From NCBI GenBank assembly GCA_032209605.1, contig JASFXZ010000076.1, forward strand, positions 496,001 through 560,000: DNA of 64,000 nt, read 5' to 3'. Below, piece by piece: positions 1 through 12,700 of this stretch (positions are counted from its first letter, which is position 1; each line of letters begins with the position of its first letter). This DNA comes from Mactromeris polynyma (Eukaryota > Mollusca > Bivalvia > Venerida > Mactridae). The translations under genes were made by a program, and so were the position numbers. The notes under the pieces were generated by a model. That model saw only the letters and a program-made list of their open reading frames with translations, had not been told where the DNA came from and ran no database searches.

Positions 1-545
1 ATATTGTGTAATATTGTGCTCTTGCTAAAGGCCTAGTGTGGCTGAAATATTGAGCTTAAGTGGCCTAGTACTTCAGTTCTGTCACAAGATTAGTGTTCTG
101 TCACACCCACATGTTATAGAGTGAAATTGTCAATGTAGACTGTTAGAGGTTCTGACTATGTACTACTGAAAAAAGATAAGAACCATATTTTCATATATTA
201 CCTGATGCGGTGTGATGCACTATATGAATGTTAATCTATTATTGTTTGTTTTTCCGCACAAAATAAATTGAACTGCCATGAATTAAACTATTGATCCCTG
301 GCATTTCCAAAAAGCCACATTTTGACCCCCAGGATTCTGGCTGAAGGGTCAATTTTTCTCTAAATTATAGATGTTTTGGCTGTAAAATGGTAAATTCCGT
401 CAAAAATTATCAAAATGACCCTTGAGATTTGGCACCGAGTGGAACCTCTGATAGTGCTGACGGTTACTCAAATAAATTTGTATCTATGGTAATATTTACT
501 GCAGTAAATTATCTCTAACATTTGATGTATAAGAAATATAGACTG

Positions 546-690
546 GTTCCATTAGGGCTTTTCCATGAAAATCTCCCTGGAGGAGGGTTAGGAATGACAG
601 TCGAAAATAATGGGACCACCAATAGAATTTTAACCCTCTACCAACAGATTTTATCCTTCCACCATAGTAATTTTAATTGTTCATTGTTCC
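546..690 (+). repeat. Dispersed repeat, copy 1 (second copy 35162-35323)
   Basis: The stretch from TTAGGGCTTTTCC through AATAGAATTTTAACCC to GTAATTTTAATTG recurs in the same order and orientation at 35162-35323 in an ATP13A1 intron. The class is unknown; it lies just upstream of the first TNNI3K exon seen. Confidence 0.55.
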
Positions 691-736
691 TACTGTGTGA
701 ACTGTTTTGTTTATTTCTTTGTTTTATTGTTTCCAG

Positions 737-3700
737 GGTGATATAGACTGTGTCCAAGGTTTATTAGAAGGATCAGTAGATGTAAACCAGACTGGTAACA
801 GTGGATTGACAGCACTTCATATTGCTGCTATGTGTGGACATAGTGAGGTATGTGGAGGCACAGTCTGCGCGTGATGCACATCTTCACTTCTTAGCTGATT
901 TCAGCTTTGTACAGAACGTATTATTAAAGTTGAATTTTTCTTGATGTGTCCATATAAATTCCTCAACAAATACAAATGTCAAAAGATTTCTGTTATCTTT
1001 ATTCTGAGTGTTCTGAATTGCTCTGATAAAAGCCGTAAACTGAGTGGAAAAAAAATTGTTAATGTCATTTCAGTAAAATCTCACTAAAAGACCACCTCAA
1101 TAATAAGGACACCTTGAAATTAAGACCGTGATTTTCAAGTCCATTTTCTCTGTTTTGCTCTTTATTTAACCTCAATATTAAGGCCAGTTTTCAAGAGTCC
1201 CAACGGTGGTCTTATTATCGAGGTTTTACTGTATTGTCTCTACTACTTGTATGGAATTTCTTCACTGGGAAAATGTTTCCTTCCTTAGTGTATGAACATC
1301 ACAATGAAGGTTTGAGGTAAACTATTGTTAAGTTTTGCTTCTTTATCATAACTGAGGTACAATAGTTTGCCCCTAGCTCCTACAATGTAACCATTATTTT
1401 TTAATTAGTATCTTCATTATTGCAGATTGCTAGTTGTTTACTGGAACGTAATGCTAATGTGAATCTTGGTGATGCAGTACAGTTCTCTCCACTTCATATA
1501 GCGTGCAATTTTGGACATGACAAGGTATGATATGATATGTTTACATACACAGCCATTCATGTACTGAAAATCAATCTGAAATATCTGAGGGGTCCATTTA
1601 TGAATATGAAATACTTGTTAATAATACATGATTGTCATTTGATGTGTTACTGAACTGTCCTTGTCTCGGTCTGTGTAGAATACCTTTCACATTTAGAGGT
1701 TGTGCGACCAGTAAATGCCAAACTTTTTCTGTCACTGAGAATTTGTGAATGTAGTTTGAAAATGAGTGTTTACTAGCTAAATATAATCGGCAATAAGTGG
1801 TGGATTGATCAGTATTTTTGTGGCAATGTCATATTATTCCATTATTAGCACATTTATTACAAACAAATCATCTTATGTGACAATTTCTAGGTTACTATGC
1901 AGTATCACTTTAAACACCACTTCATAAATCAGACCATCTTATTAACTAAACCATAATTTAACTCAATAATCCGACCACCTTACAACTAAGACTGACTTCC
2001 TTCACCACTCTGGTGGTCTAATTATTGAGGTTTTACTGTTATTTTTGTCTTCAATGTTAAGGTTGTAGACATTTTACTCCGACACAATGCAGATGTGAAC
2101 ATAAGTGGAAGTGTTGGTGACAGACCCCTACATTTAGCTTGTGGTAAGGGATATGTAAGGGTCACACAGTTAATTGTCGAGGGGACAGGGAAAAGTAAAG
2201 CTAATGGTGAGTTGATGACAACAGTTTTTGTTCTAAATGAAGAGCATCATGAATTCTCAAGCACTCTATATAGTGAACTAGACAGATTTTCACGTTTGTA
2301 ATTATTAAAGCTAATGGTGAGTTGATGACAGTGAGTTATAGTTTTAAGTGAAGATCATTGGGAGATTTGCTGATATTTAGACATTTGGCTGTATGATATA
2401 TATTATAGTGATGTGCAGTAATGGGTTGTTGATTTTGCCTCTCACCATTTGTTTTAATAACCAACTATTACATTGTGTTAGTAATATATAACCTAACTAG
2501 ATGAATATATATACATACATGTAGTTGATTCAGTGATTAAAACCATATTTATGGTATCAAGTTTTGTCATGCTCTTACAGTTAATGTCGGCATGTAACCA
2601 GGAAAGGCAGTAACATTTAGTAAATGTTTTATGGCATAGCTCTATATTGCCGGACAAGAAAACTGTGTTTCATCATGGTATTTAGCAACCCAGAGAGCTG
2701 TCATCGAGAGGGAGAGTACTGGTTTAGCAACCCAGAAAGCTGTCATCGAGAGGGAGAGTACTGGTTTAGCAACCCAGAGAGCTGTCATCGAGAGGGATTA
2801 ATATTAGTTTTTTCACTTGTTTTATCATCAATGTAAAATGGGTATGTTTTAAATACAGGAGATTTCTCGCTTTTACCCTTTCTAGAGTTCACTCCCTTTA
2901 TCCCTTCTATGATACTGTATATATACATATACTATAGAAGGGATAAAGATAGAGCACCTAGAATGGATAAAGGGAGATAACTTGGGACAATCTCCAGCAG
3001 TTTTGAATACCTGGTAATACTCATCATAATCAGTGATATGTTTGTTATGTTGCAGTTAATGTAACTGATGACGAGGAACATACTCCGATACATTTCTGCT
3101 GTAAATCAGGGCACCTGGTTGTATTGCATTATTTACTAGAACAGGAAGCAGAGCCACATATCAGTAACATATACGGAGATACACCTCTTCACTTGTAAGT
3201 ATTTTATTGCTGTCAATTATTGTGAATCACTTATATTTCACTTGAAAGTTACCCAGTCTTGGAATTATAAGCAATGTCTGAAATTAGTGAGACAGTCATG
3301 GTAAAACTTTGCCTGAATGATGAAAAAGTAGTCAGCATGTTCAAAATCAGCAAAAATAAAACACTAAAAACAAGGCATACTTGTACTTGTTGTCGTAAAA
3401 GGAATTTTTCAATGTAGGTATCAGAAGTAATTGGTTTTTTGCTCACTCACTCACTCACAGCTGATGTTATAAATATCCAGAACATTATTAATTGATAGCA
3501 TTTAGTGATAGGCATAATTGGATAACCCAACTGATGCCATTAATCAACATAATTGGACGATCAGTTATGTCCTTTGAAGATATAGAATTGTGTCTTACAG
3601 AAGGCAAAATACAAATGCAACCTACAAATGAATCTGATTGGTAACTTATCGCCAAAGGAAACTAACATTTTCACCTAACTTTAAATCTTGGTGTAATTAT

Positions 3701-6700
3701 TATACATTGTATTTTATAATTTTCCGATACAGCCCCAAATGAATAAACGATTTGCGAAAAATGAATTTGCCTATCATGATTGCAAAACTCATGTTGTTGA
3801 TTATTAGTTTGTTGCCAGTTGTTGGCCCATCAATGATAATATTATTCCAATCGAAACCTACATGTATTTTCAGGGCGTGTTACAATGGTAAAGTAGAGGT
3901 TGTGAAACAACTGATCTCAAGGACTGGCTTGGACAGTGTTACAAAGGAAAATATTTTCAGTGAAACTCCACTTCATAGGTAAGTTAATGTGTTACAGTGT
4001 TGTTAAACTACTTAAAACAAATAATGGAAACAGATTTTAAATTGACTCTTACATCTTACACCAGTTGTAAATAGTTATTGTTACATGTATATTATTAGAA
4101 ATAAAATGAACTTGACAAGATTTGATAGTTACTTATCACAAATAACAAAAACAGATTTTTAGTAGATGCTCACAACCTAAGCCAGATGTATTTATTTATT
4201 ATTATATTATAAAAAATAAAAAATGAACTCAACTACATATGATAGTCAATGGTAAAGTAATACATCGGCATAGAGATATGTGTTTATTATGTAACTTATT
4301 TTTCATGTCAAGGCAAAGCGATACTGGTTTATCTGCCTGTAAATCAAGAGGCAAACTTAATATGTTTTCATTATTCAACATTGAGATTTAGTTTAGGCCA
4401 TTATTGATTTATTTCTTGGTTATCATATCCCTGCTCTTTATAACATAAGAAAAAGAGTCATGTAAGCATACTTATAGAGACATAGGTATCTATTTTCATG
4501 AATTAAGCAAAACCTTCATGTACAATCCCGTAGGTTTCGTTTGAATTACACTAAATTCAGTATTTCCACTCAATTCTGTAATATGTGTGTTTTTATATTG
4601 TGCATGTACTCGAGTCTTGCTGTATGAACTTTTGTATTTGATTATTCAGATATCAGCCGTTTATTCATTTATTTGAAACAATGGTTGTATTAAACTGTAT
4701 TGCAAGATTTGAATGATTCATGTCATAAACCTATGGATTTTATATCTTTCAAAAATTTTACTTTACAAATTGCTAGATGCCACACTACAACATTTCATGC
4801 ATTATTTGATTTGATTTAAGCATTTATCTAATGGTTTATGTCTCAGACCGTTACTACATGTTGATGATTTCCATATTTCAGTGCTTGTACAAGTGGGAAG
4901 AGTTTAGATATGATCAAATTTCTTCTCGATCAACCAGGAGTCAAAATTAATCATCAGGGTAAAGATGGCCATACAGGTATGTTTCTGGTAAAATGTTTTC
5001 TCTAAATTTCGAGGCCAGGAATTTATCTGAAATGTTTGTCATTTCGACTTTTCATCAGATCTTCAATTGAAACTTAAGAATGGTGGAAGTAAAAGTCATA
5101 ATTTCAGTTGCAGGCTAGTAGTTCAAATTTAGCATAAAATTTAGCACTCAATGAGTGTGTTAGCTGATATCGTGAATGCTAGTATTAGTATTCCATTTTG
5201 TTTGCTCCTTGCTTTTGTAAACTTTAATATCACATAATGTATGTGATATGTTCCTGTACATTGTAGCTTTCCATAGTGCTTGTTACCATGGTCACATCCG
5301 AGTTGTGCAATATTTGTTGGAGAAAGGAGCGGATATCAATCTTGTAGCTTCTGTCAGTGAACAGAGTGGAGGGAGTGAGAAGAGAGAGGATCAGACAGCT
5401 CTAATGTGGGCTTACGAGCAAGGTATAACTAAATGTGTTTTGTGTGAGTGTTGATATTTTATTGAGCTTTAGGGAGTAATTACAATCAAGAAATGAAATG
5501 AAATAGTCGGACCTTGTTCAATCAGATTAATCAGGTCCGAAATTTTATTTCAAATAATACATGGTTTTGAATAGCCGATTTCCATTTGATGGCTTAAGAA
5601 GATACATCAGGACCTGGTATTTATTTTGGATGATACCAAGTGTTCAGATAGACGAGGTCCAACTGTATATTGAAACTTGACTTCCTAGTCTGAAGACATA
5701 AAAAATGTCTGAAAATGATACTGTGTGTAAGCTCTGTGAAAGATAGGAATACAATATGATAGTTGGTGTTCATGCTGTGTTTCTTTGTTGAACAGTAAAC
5801 CTGAAGAAATTGTATTTGAGGAACTGCAATAAATGCAATTTTGCCATTGAGTAATATGAAAGAAGGATGAGTCTTTATTCAATTGAATAATTGTCTAGTG
5901 GGTTATGAGAAATAACTCATAATTATTTCACTCACACAACGGTCATTATGTTTATGAATTTTGTCCAAGAATCACGAACTAACTGTTTATGTTAATAAGG
6001 TTAGCCTATTGACAAATAAGATTACATGGTCTATGAAAAAGGCTATGTAAAGTATCAGTGTAACTGAAAAAGCATTATGTATTAGATTTGTTTTTAGTAC
6101 TATTTGAATGGTTATCTAGATTTGCCAAACATTTGATGTAGCTTTCGAAATATTCCCCAAAAAATGTATTTACCAATTCTGAAATCTGTGAAATGTCGGC
6201 TATTTATGTAAATTGATTAAATTGATTTTATATTTTGTAAGCTTTGCTTTAATTGCACCAATTTCATTGCAATTTAGAGCATTTACTTACTTTAACAATT
6301 ACTCAACTGCATTGTTTATTATTTCTGCTAATTCTAGGGCATGATGCAATAGTAACTCTAGTCAAACATCATAAACGACCTCAAGACGAGTCGGCACACG
6401 GGGATTACTCGCAACCAGGTGGTGAAGGCTCGTACGTTTCAGTTCCTTCACCAATTGGAAAATTAAAGAGCATGACAAGAGGTAATGTTAAGTGTGACAG
6501 TCAGATCAAACATCTCACAATATTGGATCTTGCTCATCTTGATCAAGTCCAATTTCCAGCCAGTCAAGACCAGTATACTTAAAGTGAAGGCCTCTTTCCT
6601 AATCATAGTGTGAAAAAACATAAATATATGTCTAAGTTTAAATAACAAATAGAATAGATTGACTTAACTTTATTTTCATTGCTGTGATTAATTTATTATT

Positions 6701-9700
6701 TATGACATCTTTGGTGCATAAATGTATGCCAATACTTGAGTTTGACGGATTTTGATTGCAGCATAAATGAACAAATAAAACAATATATTTACCATCTATT
6801 CCAGTTAGGTTTGATTCAGAATGAATTGATAATTTGCCAGATTTTGTATATTTTCATTCTTGAGCCATATTTCTCACTGTATATTACAGAGAAGATCGAC
6901 GTACTACAGCTTCGAGCGGATCTGCCACATCAGTTCCATATACTTATATCTGACATTGAGTTTAATGATGTCATTGGTAGTGGATCGTTTGGTAAAGTGT
7001 ACAAAGGAAGATGTAGAGGCAAAACTGTGGCTGTGAAAAGGTTACATTTCAAATTTTGTTAAAGCATATGTCTGAAAACTGTATCAGTAATAATTAGGGA
7101 TGTCAATGAATGGCAATTTTGGTATTCGAATATTCGGTCAACCTTCCAAACGAATATACGAACATTTGACCTTCTTATTTAATAATGATATATTTGAAAT
7201 TCAAAGTTTACTTTATGCTTATCAATTTTGTGTTTTAAACTGATCACTCAAGTTCGAAAAAATCCATGCGCTTACCAATAATTTCAGGGCCATAGTGTCA
7301 TCACCAGAGTGTTATATCTCTCTTGTCCCCTAATATGCAACATGACTTGCCAATTAACACCTGTAGATATTATTGTCAAACGTAAAATGTCATTAAATGT
7401 GATAAAGCCCATCATTGAAATTTAATACACATGCCTATAGCTTTTATATTGAAAATATATATTTTATCGAATATTTGAATGCCGAATCAGTATTCGAATA
7501 TTCGGATGTTCAAACGAATATTGGAATATCTGAATATTCGTTGACAACCCTAGTAACAATGTACACAACATAGGAATGCTTGGGAACGTGCTAAGTGAAG
7601 GAAAAATATTAACCAGAGTAAATTGTCTCATTCACAGAACTACATTTTTACATGCATGACTACAGAATGTTGAATGAAGACTCATTTCTGTCTGAAATCG
7701 CCAATTTGCAAAATTCGTGACTTGCGGAATATTCACATAATGACAGCCTGAGCTGTATGCTGCTAATTTAGGTTAAGTCATCTTTTGATGACTGGAATAA
7801 ATCAAAGAATAATGGGCACTAATAACTCGGCAGTAGAAAATAGTATCTAAACTTGATATTATTGTTAAGTATACTCTATAAGTAATACCCTGTTGTATTC
7901 TTCAGATATAAGGCCAGTAGTTTTGGTACGAAATCAGATGTAGACATGTTCTGTCGTGAAGTTGCTGTTTTATCAAAACTGAACAGTTCTTTTGTGATCA
8001 ATTTTGTTGGAGCTTGTCTTGATGATCCTAGTGTAAGTTGTTTTCTTGTGTGTGTGTATTGTTTTGAAACAAGTATCAGTTTAGTGTATAGTCGAACTTG
8101 TCTTAAGCAGCCAATCAAAGATGACCTGTGGTGATTTATGTCAGATTGTTGCTTAATGCAGGTGATCAATGACACAGGTTCAACTGTGTATTAACTGGTT
8201 TGTTTTGTTCTGTTAACATTCTTGTATTCTACTTTATATTTTATGTATAGGATAGACAGTCTTGTGCCATTGTACGAGGGAAGTAGTCAATATCGCTCAT
8301 AACCATACCCTGTTTACAAAGCCAATGTCTATCTGCCTTAGGCAGCATGAACCTTATAATTGTTGTTGATTTGATTCAAAAAGTTGAAATGTAGACTGCT
8401 AATTGGGTGGATTGGAGCGTGGTCTGTCTGTGTTAATGTTACCACTATTACAGAATATTGTAGTTTTATAGGAATGAGTTTTCATATCATAAATCATTTT
8501 ATTACTGTAAGTGAGGCATAGTTGTCAAGGGGTATGTTGATTATCAAAACTGATATGATGATTGAGATGCTTGCTATTCTTATTGTCATGATTTCTGATA
8601 TTCTACATGTAAGTGCTTTATTTCAGCAATTTGCTATTGTCACTCAGTATGTGGCAGGTGGAAATTTATACAGCTTATTACATGAACAGAAAAGGTAAAG
8701 TCTTTATGCTACAATTTGTCTCTCCATTATAAGCAATCCATAAGGAAATGACAGAAGACAAACTCTAAAAGTGAAATGTTGTTAATGTTGTATTGGTGTT
8801 TAGAATTATGAAGGAAGTTGTGGTCTCAAATCTCATGTAATCATATGACTACATGTTGATAAGTCTGTCTGTAACCAAATTGTTAATGTTTAGTGGTTTT
8901 TAGCACGATTTTATCTTGCAACAACAGACCATAAAATCTTCCATTCATTTAATAAAAATAAAACACTGTCTCATTGTTTGCATGACCTTAGTCATTGTTA
9001 GTGATGCAGGTATGTCTCAACTCTGTATATTTATCGACTCTTTTGGTTAGCTGTGCATTCAATAAGTCAAAATAAAAATTGTCTGCTGCTTGGATAGGGC
9101 AAGTCATCATTGCTTGATAAGTAATTTCAGGCAAACTGGTCAGATTAACTTGCCACCATATATGACTAAGTATTGAAAAATGGCATAAAACCTGATGAAA
9201 ACAAACACAATTAATATAAGATGTGATTACTTGTTTCACATTCATGTATATAAAGTTAGTTTAAACTAATTTAGATCTTTTGTAAAATTGCATAAAATCA
9301 GGGTCAGCACTTGTCAGTTCCTTTTCGCAATTGACATGTTTATTTGTTATATTCCAATATAATAGAACAAGTCATAACATATACGTGTCTTGTGGTTTAA
9401 TAAGTAATTTGTATATTATACCATGTATTTTCACTGTGACATTTATGTATATTAAACTGTATGTAAATAAGATGATGTACTATGTACAAGTCTGAATAAA
9501 ATTTCTGTTCTGTTCTGTTGACAAAATGTCCTCTGGCATTTATTGTTTATGTTATGCATGTCTCTTGTACAGATTGATAGATATCCACTCCAAGTTGATA
9601 ATAGCATCAGATGTAGCTAAAGGCATGAGTTATCTACATAACCTACCACAACCAGTTATACATCGTGATTTAAATAGTCAGAACATCTTGTTGGAAGAGA

Positions 9701-12700
9701 ATGGTCGAGCCATAGTGGCTGACTTTGGTGGTAAGTTTCCTTTATATTGCAATATTATTTTACAAACAAATGAGACAAACTGATGGAGACTGGCCAGATT
9801 GCTTAATTGGTAAAGCACTCCACGTATAATATTTAGGAGTGAGATTAAAAACCTGGCATGCTCTAGTGTATAATTGGTAAAGTTTACGAAATGAGTGACC
9901 TTTAAAAAGTTTGGTAAATATCAGCCAACGTAAATTTCCTGGGTCACAGTGGACATGTGTAGTTCGTACTTGACTATGTAATAAAGCAATACTCATTTCA
10001 GTGAGTCTTGAATATTTCTGAAATTGCTGATTTGCGAACTTTTTGATATGTACTTTTACAGTGTGTTCTAAGTGTTGCTTTAACTGATATGTGTCTTGTC
10101 ATTTGTCCTTTGCCCTTTGCCTTAGTTTATTTTGGGAAGTCATTGTTTGTTTAAGGATAATTGAGGTATTACTGTTTGGTGACCTAGGTACACTAGACCA
10201 GTGGATTATGGGGTTGGGGTTTGATAGATTGACCACCCTATGTTACAGTGTAGATAAGATGACCATTGCCAACCATTGCATTCAAAAGCAATTCTTGTAA
10301 AATTCTGCACTTTTGAGCCTTATTAATTGTGGCACAATTTTAGAATTAAACGAGAGGTATGTAGGTATAAAGGGATAGAACTCTAGAAGGGATAATTGGA
10401 GAGAACTTGTGACAATTTCCTGTAGGCTAGATAGGATATTATCTTGATTACAAATTATTATGTAAAGAGATCAATTTGAGAGTCACATATATTATTATTA
10501 TTGCTATTATATGTGTCTGATTGCGTTATATAATATCTTGTATGTTTCAGAATCTCAGTTTCTCCGTACAATGGATGACAATATGACTAAACAACCAGGG
10601 GTATGTACTCTCTGTTCATTTTACAGAGTTTTTTGTATGAACAAATATTTTTATCATTACATTGTATAGAAGGAAGGCTTTTCCTATGTTGATACCTTAG
10701 AGCTTGGTCATATACATAGTACTCACATCTACAATATTTACCTTTCTTGTTCTTAATTGTCGGCCTTTTTGATAGGCAAATTTCCTTAAAGTTTATGGGG
10801 AATAAAATGTAAATGATGATAAACTAATCCGATATATAAAAAATATCTTATTCATTTTGCTCATGTGGGCATTTGGATCAGTAAGTTGAAGAAAAAGTGG
10901 TTGTCACATGCAAATTCTCGTGGTATTTTCTCAATTATCACATCTTTGGAAATTACTCCAATAAGGGCATATCAGTTTTCCTATCAAATTGGCCGACAGT
11001 TAAGAACAAGGGAGGTAAATATTGTAGATGTTGGAACTATGTATTGATCTCAAATCAAATCCATCAATCCACTACAGTAGTTTTCACTGCATGGCAATGT
11101 GTGCAAAAATGCTGTCATAGTAGATCTGGTATTAATGAGGTTGGATTGTTACATGCACTGTTTGGAAATGGAAGGGAGAACAAATGTTGGCTTATGATAA
11201 TGAAATATTTTGGAATGCAGCAATCTTGGTAAGGAGTCCATTAGATTGTCGTGAGTACTCTCCATTTATCTCTTCCAGAGTTCTCTATCCTTTCTCTGAT
11301 ATGTGTGTACTACATATATAAATATATATATACTATACAATGGACTGGAAAAAGGGAGATAACTCAAGAGAGGATAAAGGGAGATAACTTGCGGCAATCT
11401 TCTGTTGTAGGGAGACAGCAATGAAACACTTCTTTAAAAATTATGGCCTGTTACAATGACATGGTATGTTTAAATATTTAGAATCTTCGCTGGATGGCAC
11501 CAGAAATCTTCACACAATGTACAAAGTACAGCACGAAGGCTGATGTTTTCAGTTTCTCACTATGCCTGTGGGAACTGTTGGCTAGTGAATTACCATTTGC
11601 TCATCTTAAACCAGGTATGTAGCTTAATCACTTAATGTGAAGCTGTACTGTACATACTTATGTGCATATGTATGTTTTAGTTCGTTTCTACTGTCACGAG
11701 TGCATACATAACATGGTCAGTGCAAAACATATATATATCTCTGATTGAACATGAATCTATCTTGTCCACTGACAATGTACTATATACACATGTGACAGTT
11801 AAAGAATACAAAGTTAAATTTTAGATCAATCAAAATTCATTGAGATGTTGATACTGTCTCTGTTTTCATTGCAATTCAAATAATATTTGAACAATTTATT
11901 ACTATTTGTATGGCAGGATTAAAGGGATTAAGCCATATTTCTTGATTTCTAGATTTGTTTACAGGAGTGAAAAGTTGAATTGTCAGTTTTATGTCTAATG
12001 TACTGCATATTAAAACATAGCTAACATTCACTGAAATTGTCTGTGTTTATTGTGTTGTAATTACTATACTATAATTTTAACTAACTGTATTTGCTATTAC
12101 TGGGCATTGAGTTGTTTTACTTGTTTAATTTAGACAACATACAATGCTTGTTGTATAGATATATATATCATTTAACAGTTCAGTGTTACATGTATATAAC
12201 TTACAAACTTTTACGACTTATCTCAAATTTTAATGTTTCGTGATGTCAAGGTATAAAAGTCTTAAGATATCAGTGTTGTCTCAAAGGTAAATGGCAATCT
12301 TGATACAATTAATCTAGGAAATAGATTGCAATAAAACAATTACTAGTACACTATAATGTGGAATAATGAAACAGTATATATGGTATAATAACAGTATTGA
12401 TGTATGTTGGCTAATGTTATACAAATTATTGACAGCGGCTGCTGCAGCTGAAATGGCCTATCATCAGACACGACCTCCCATAGCTGTCACGTTCCCTAAA
12501 CCCCTTGTGACACTGTTACAGAGGGGCTGGAACCCTAATCCTGAGGTAAGATCATGTTATATTTGTGTTTCATCTCTTTATAAGCTCACCTTAGGACAAA
12601 GTTCTCAAAGGTATTGTGATTACCGTAACAATTGTCCATCGTCTGTCGAGCTTCTGTTGCCTGTCAATATTTACCTTGTAATCACAAGGCCACATTTTAC

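Noticed and set aside
2624..2836. 70-aa ORF with [14 protein letters not shown] repeats
   Set aside because: Made by the 42-bp tandem repeat inside a TNNI3K intron.
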